Shown piece by piece: positions 52,431 through 54,088 of a stretch of DNA of 54,088 nucleotides (position 1 is its first letter; each line of letters opens with the position of its first letter). The stretch covers positions 1 through 54,088 of the forward strand of contig CADCTF010000101.1 of assembly GCA_902805655.1 (NCBI GenBank), given 5' to 3'. Under the pieces are notes generated by a model. That model saw nothing but the letters and a program-made list of their open reading frames with translations. It searched no databases and was not told the origin of the DNA. A program made the translations under genes and the position numbers. The stretch is from an uncultured Acidimicrobiales bacterium. GTDB taxonomy: Bacteria; Actinomycetota; Acidimicrobiia; Acidimicrobiales; CADCTF01.

Positions 52431-52856
52431 ATGGCGGACGGCACCCACCAGACAGCTCGCTCACCGAAGGACGTCGTGCGGCGCTTCCTCGAGGCCGGCA
52501 TGGGCGAGGACGGGCAGTGGGACATGAAGGTGATCGACGAGTGCTTCGACCGGAGCTACTGGTCGCACACCTGGCAGGGCGACCTCGACCACACCGGCGC
52601 CCGACAGGGCCGGTTCTTCCGGGGCCTGGAGCTCGTCGAGCGGGAGTCGGAGGACCTCGTCGGCGAAGGGGACCTCGTGGTCCATCGCAGTCGCTACCGC
52701 GCCCGGCACGTCGGTGAGCTCTTCGGCGTGGCGGCGTCCGACCGCGTCGTCACGGTGGACCACGTCGAGATGTGGCGGGTCACCGACGGCAAGATCGTCG
52801 AGCACTGGGGTGGGCTCGGGGCGGGTTCCCAGCTCTACCGCGCCATCACCGTCTGA
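52431..52856 (+). CDS. SnoaL-like (NTF2-fold) protein
   Basis: 141 aa. SPKDVVRRFLEAGMGEDG and the run HVEMWRVTDGKIVEHWGGLG are signatures of the SnoaL-like ester cyclase/NTF2 superfamily, with the usual basic and acidic residues in the cone (RYRARHVGEL, TVDHVEMW). Members act on polyketide or hydroxy-acid substrates, or have no known activity. It is directly downstream of the MFS gene, so the pair may handle one compound. A strong hairpin terminator follows. Confidence 0.85.
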   Translation: MADGTHQTARSPKDVVRRFLEAGMGEDGQWDMKVIDECFDRSYWSHTWQGDLDHTGARQGRFFRGLELVERESEDLVGEGDLVVHRSRYRARHVGELFGVAASDRVVTVDHVEMWRVTDGKIVEHWGGLGAGSQLYRAITV

Positions 52857-52867
52857 GCCGGCGCGGT

Positions 52868-52899
52868 CGACCCGGCCCCCCTTTCGGGAGGCCGGGTCG
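52868..52899. terminator. Bidirectional hairpin terminator
   Basis: CGACCCGGCC (52868-52877) pairs with GGCCGGGTCG (52890-52899), and the loop can add 3 bp (CCC/GGG). It lies between the convergent SnoaL-like and final hydrolase genes and would serve both. Confidence 0.8.
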
Positions 52900-52931
52900 C
52901 AGCCGACACCTGGAGCTGTACTGCGGCAGGC

Positions 52932-54088
52932 TCAGACGCCGGCGCCGCCGGGCGCACCGCCACCGGAGCCTGCGCCGGCGGGCCGGTTGCAGGCCGGCAG
53001 ACCGGTGCGATCCGGGAAGGTGAAGGCACAGCCGAAGTCGCGGCTGGCCACCGTCTCCCGGTCGAGGATGTCGTCGCCGGCCGGCTTGACGCCGTGCTCG
53101 ACCCACCGAACCAGGTCGTCGAAGGCCCGGCTCTGCTCGTCCAGGCTGAAGCCGCAATGGCCGACGTCGCGGATGGCGCGGGTCACGAGCAGCTCCGACG
53201 TCCCCTTCGCCGCAGCACGCCGAGCGTGGATCTGCTGCATGGAGAACGGCACGAACGGGTCACCCAGGGTGTGCAGGCTCAGCACCGGCATCTCCAGCGT
53301 GCCGTTGACCCGGGGCGACGGCTGCTTGTTGAGGCCGCCGGCCGGGTAGCGGGCCGCCAGGTTGGGCTGGACGCGGACGATGGAGTCGTTCAGCGCCCGC
53401 TCCTCGGCCGTAAGACCGCGGAAGTCGTCGAGCTGGTAGACGGTGTTGGCGTTCGTGCGGCCGGCACCCGTGGTGGCCGATCCGCGAGCGAAGAGGAAGT
53501 CGCCGCCACCGGCCCGGTTGAAGGCCTCGTCGAAGATGGGGCGCTCCCCGCCGGTCAGGTTCTCGATCGCCTCCTTGAGCTTCTCGCCGTTGACGTTGAG
53601 GGTCACCGGGAAGTTGGGGCCCAGGAGCGCCTTGGTCTGCGGCCAGACCTCGGCGGTGTAGTTGGTCGGGGTGGGCACCACGGGCGTCTTGCCGACGAGG
53701 GTCTCGGCCAGCAGGTAGGAGTCCTGGAAGTAGTCGAACAGCTCGCTGTCACCGGTGACACCGCACAGCGGCAGGGCTCCGTCGAAGGCCTGCGGCCACT
53801 TCTCGATGGCCACCGCGGTCACGTGGCCGCCCATGGAGTGTCCCATGATGTAAACGTGGCTCGGCTTGCCGACCATCCCCCGGAACAGGGGCAGCAGCCG
53901 GTGGGTGTCGACCGCGCCGCGGCCGGCGACGTACCCGTTGGCGGAGTAGCTCGATGCCGCCCAGGCGAAGCCCTGGCCGATGAGGTGAGCCCGGATGCTC
54001 GGGTTGCTGACGGTCAGCTAGAGTCCGCTGCCGCGGAAGCCATGGGCGTACAGCACCAGCTTGCCGTTCCAGTTCTCCGGCACCTCGA
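52932..54088 (-). pseudogene. Secreted-type alpha/beta hydrolase, 5' end beyond window, with one in-frame TAG
   Basis: The frame is open from the right edge to 52932 except for TAG at 54020-54018. Before it stands VPENWNGKLVLYAHGFRGSGL (the oxyanion region), after it LTVSNPSIRAHLIGQGFAWA, YIMGHSMGGHVTAVAIEKWP (GHSMG nucleophile elbow) and GHCGFSLDEQSRAFDDLVRW (catalytic His). Two pairs of Cys fit an extracytoplasmic, tannase/feruloyl-esterase-like or lipase-like hydrolase. A start at ATG 53876 would omit the oxyanion strand and give a 314-residue fragment. A single point change (probably Glu to stop) or a read error explains the break. Confidence 0.75.

Overview
The window is about 54 kb of high-GC actinobacterial chromosome, dense with genes. 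No rRNA, CRISPR array, integrase, transposase or prophage gene was recognised. The left part keeps the order of the Mycobacterium Rv1626-Rv1638 region: ANTAR regulator, polA, rpsA, coaE, uvrB, uvrA. An IdeR-type regulator and a mycothiol-dependent-enzyme fold protein also point to Actinomycetota. The gene mix suits a deep lineage such as Acidimicrobiia, but that placement is inference.

1-12 kb, housekeeping. uvrA (cut by the window edge), uvrB, coaE, an unrecognised sigma-region-4-like gene, rpsA, a methyltransferase and polA all read leftward. A rightward IdeR-like regulator has its operator inside an apparent leaderless promoter. A GT2 glycosyltransferase, an ANTAR response regulator, a small coiled-coil protein, an RsbW-type kinase and tRNA-Leu(CAA) follow. 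rpsA has a structured leader and a perfect hairpin terminator.

12-24 kb, mixed metabolism. A decayed REC-REC-GGDEF gene is followed by bcp, an EEP-family hydrolase, an SDR, a phytanoyl-CoA-dioxygenase-like enzyme, and a leftward XRE regulator / Fe-S photolyase / methyltransferase cluster. After these come ilvD, a HIT protein, a degenerate M24 protein and a broken glycosyltransferase.

24-33 kb. A galactose unit (GH2 glycosidase, galT, galK) reads rightward with overlapping junctions; the glycosidase carries one in-frame TAG. Next are a GNAT, a CoA-transferase and, divergently, a DisA_N-like protein whose RHR motif is changed.

33-45 kb, accessory. It includes trmB, an MDMPI-fold protein, methyltransferases, thioesterases, a haloalkane dehalogenase with a complete LinB-type pentad, a baeRF-family protein behind a hairpin that would hide its ribosome binding site, a DUF421 protein, a YcaQ-family glycosylase, GAF-ANTAR and DUF899 proteins, and an aldo/keto reductase. 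Remnants of an SDR, a GNAT and a VOC protein lie among them.

45-54 kb. Two ECF42 sigma modules (YCII/DGPF protein plus sigma with TPR extension) read away from each other and flank a nucleotidyltransferase and an alpha/beta hydrolase. Both have an upstream motif like the reported ECF42 promoter. A thioesterase, an MFS transporter, a SnoaL-like protein and a final hydrolase with an in-frame TAG complete the window.

At least seven genes are broken by internal deletions, frameshifts or single stops, none next to a mobile element. This is either real gene decay or an assembly problem.
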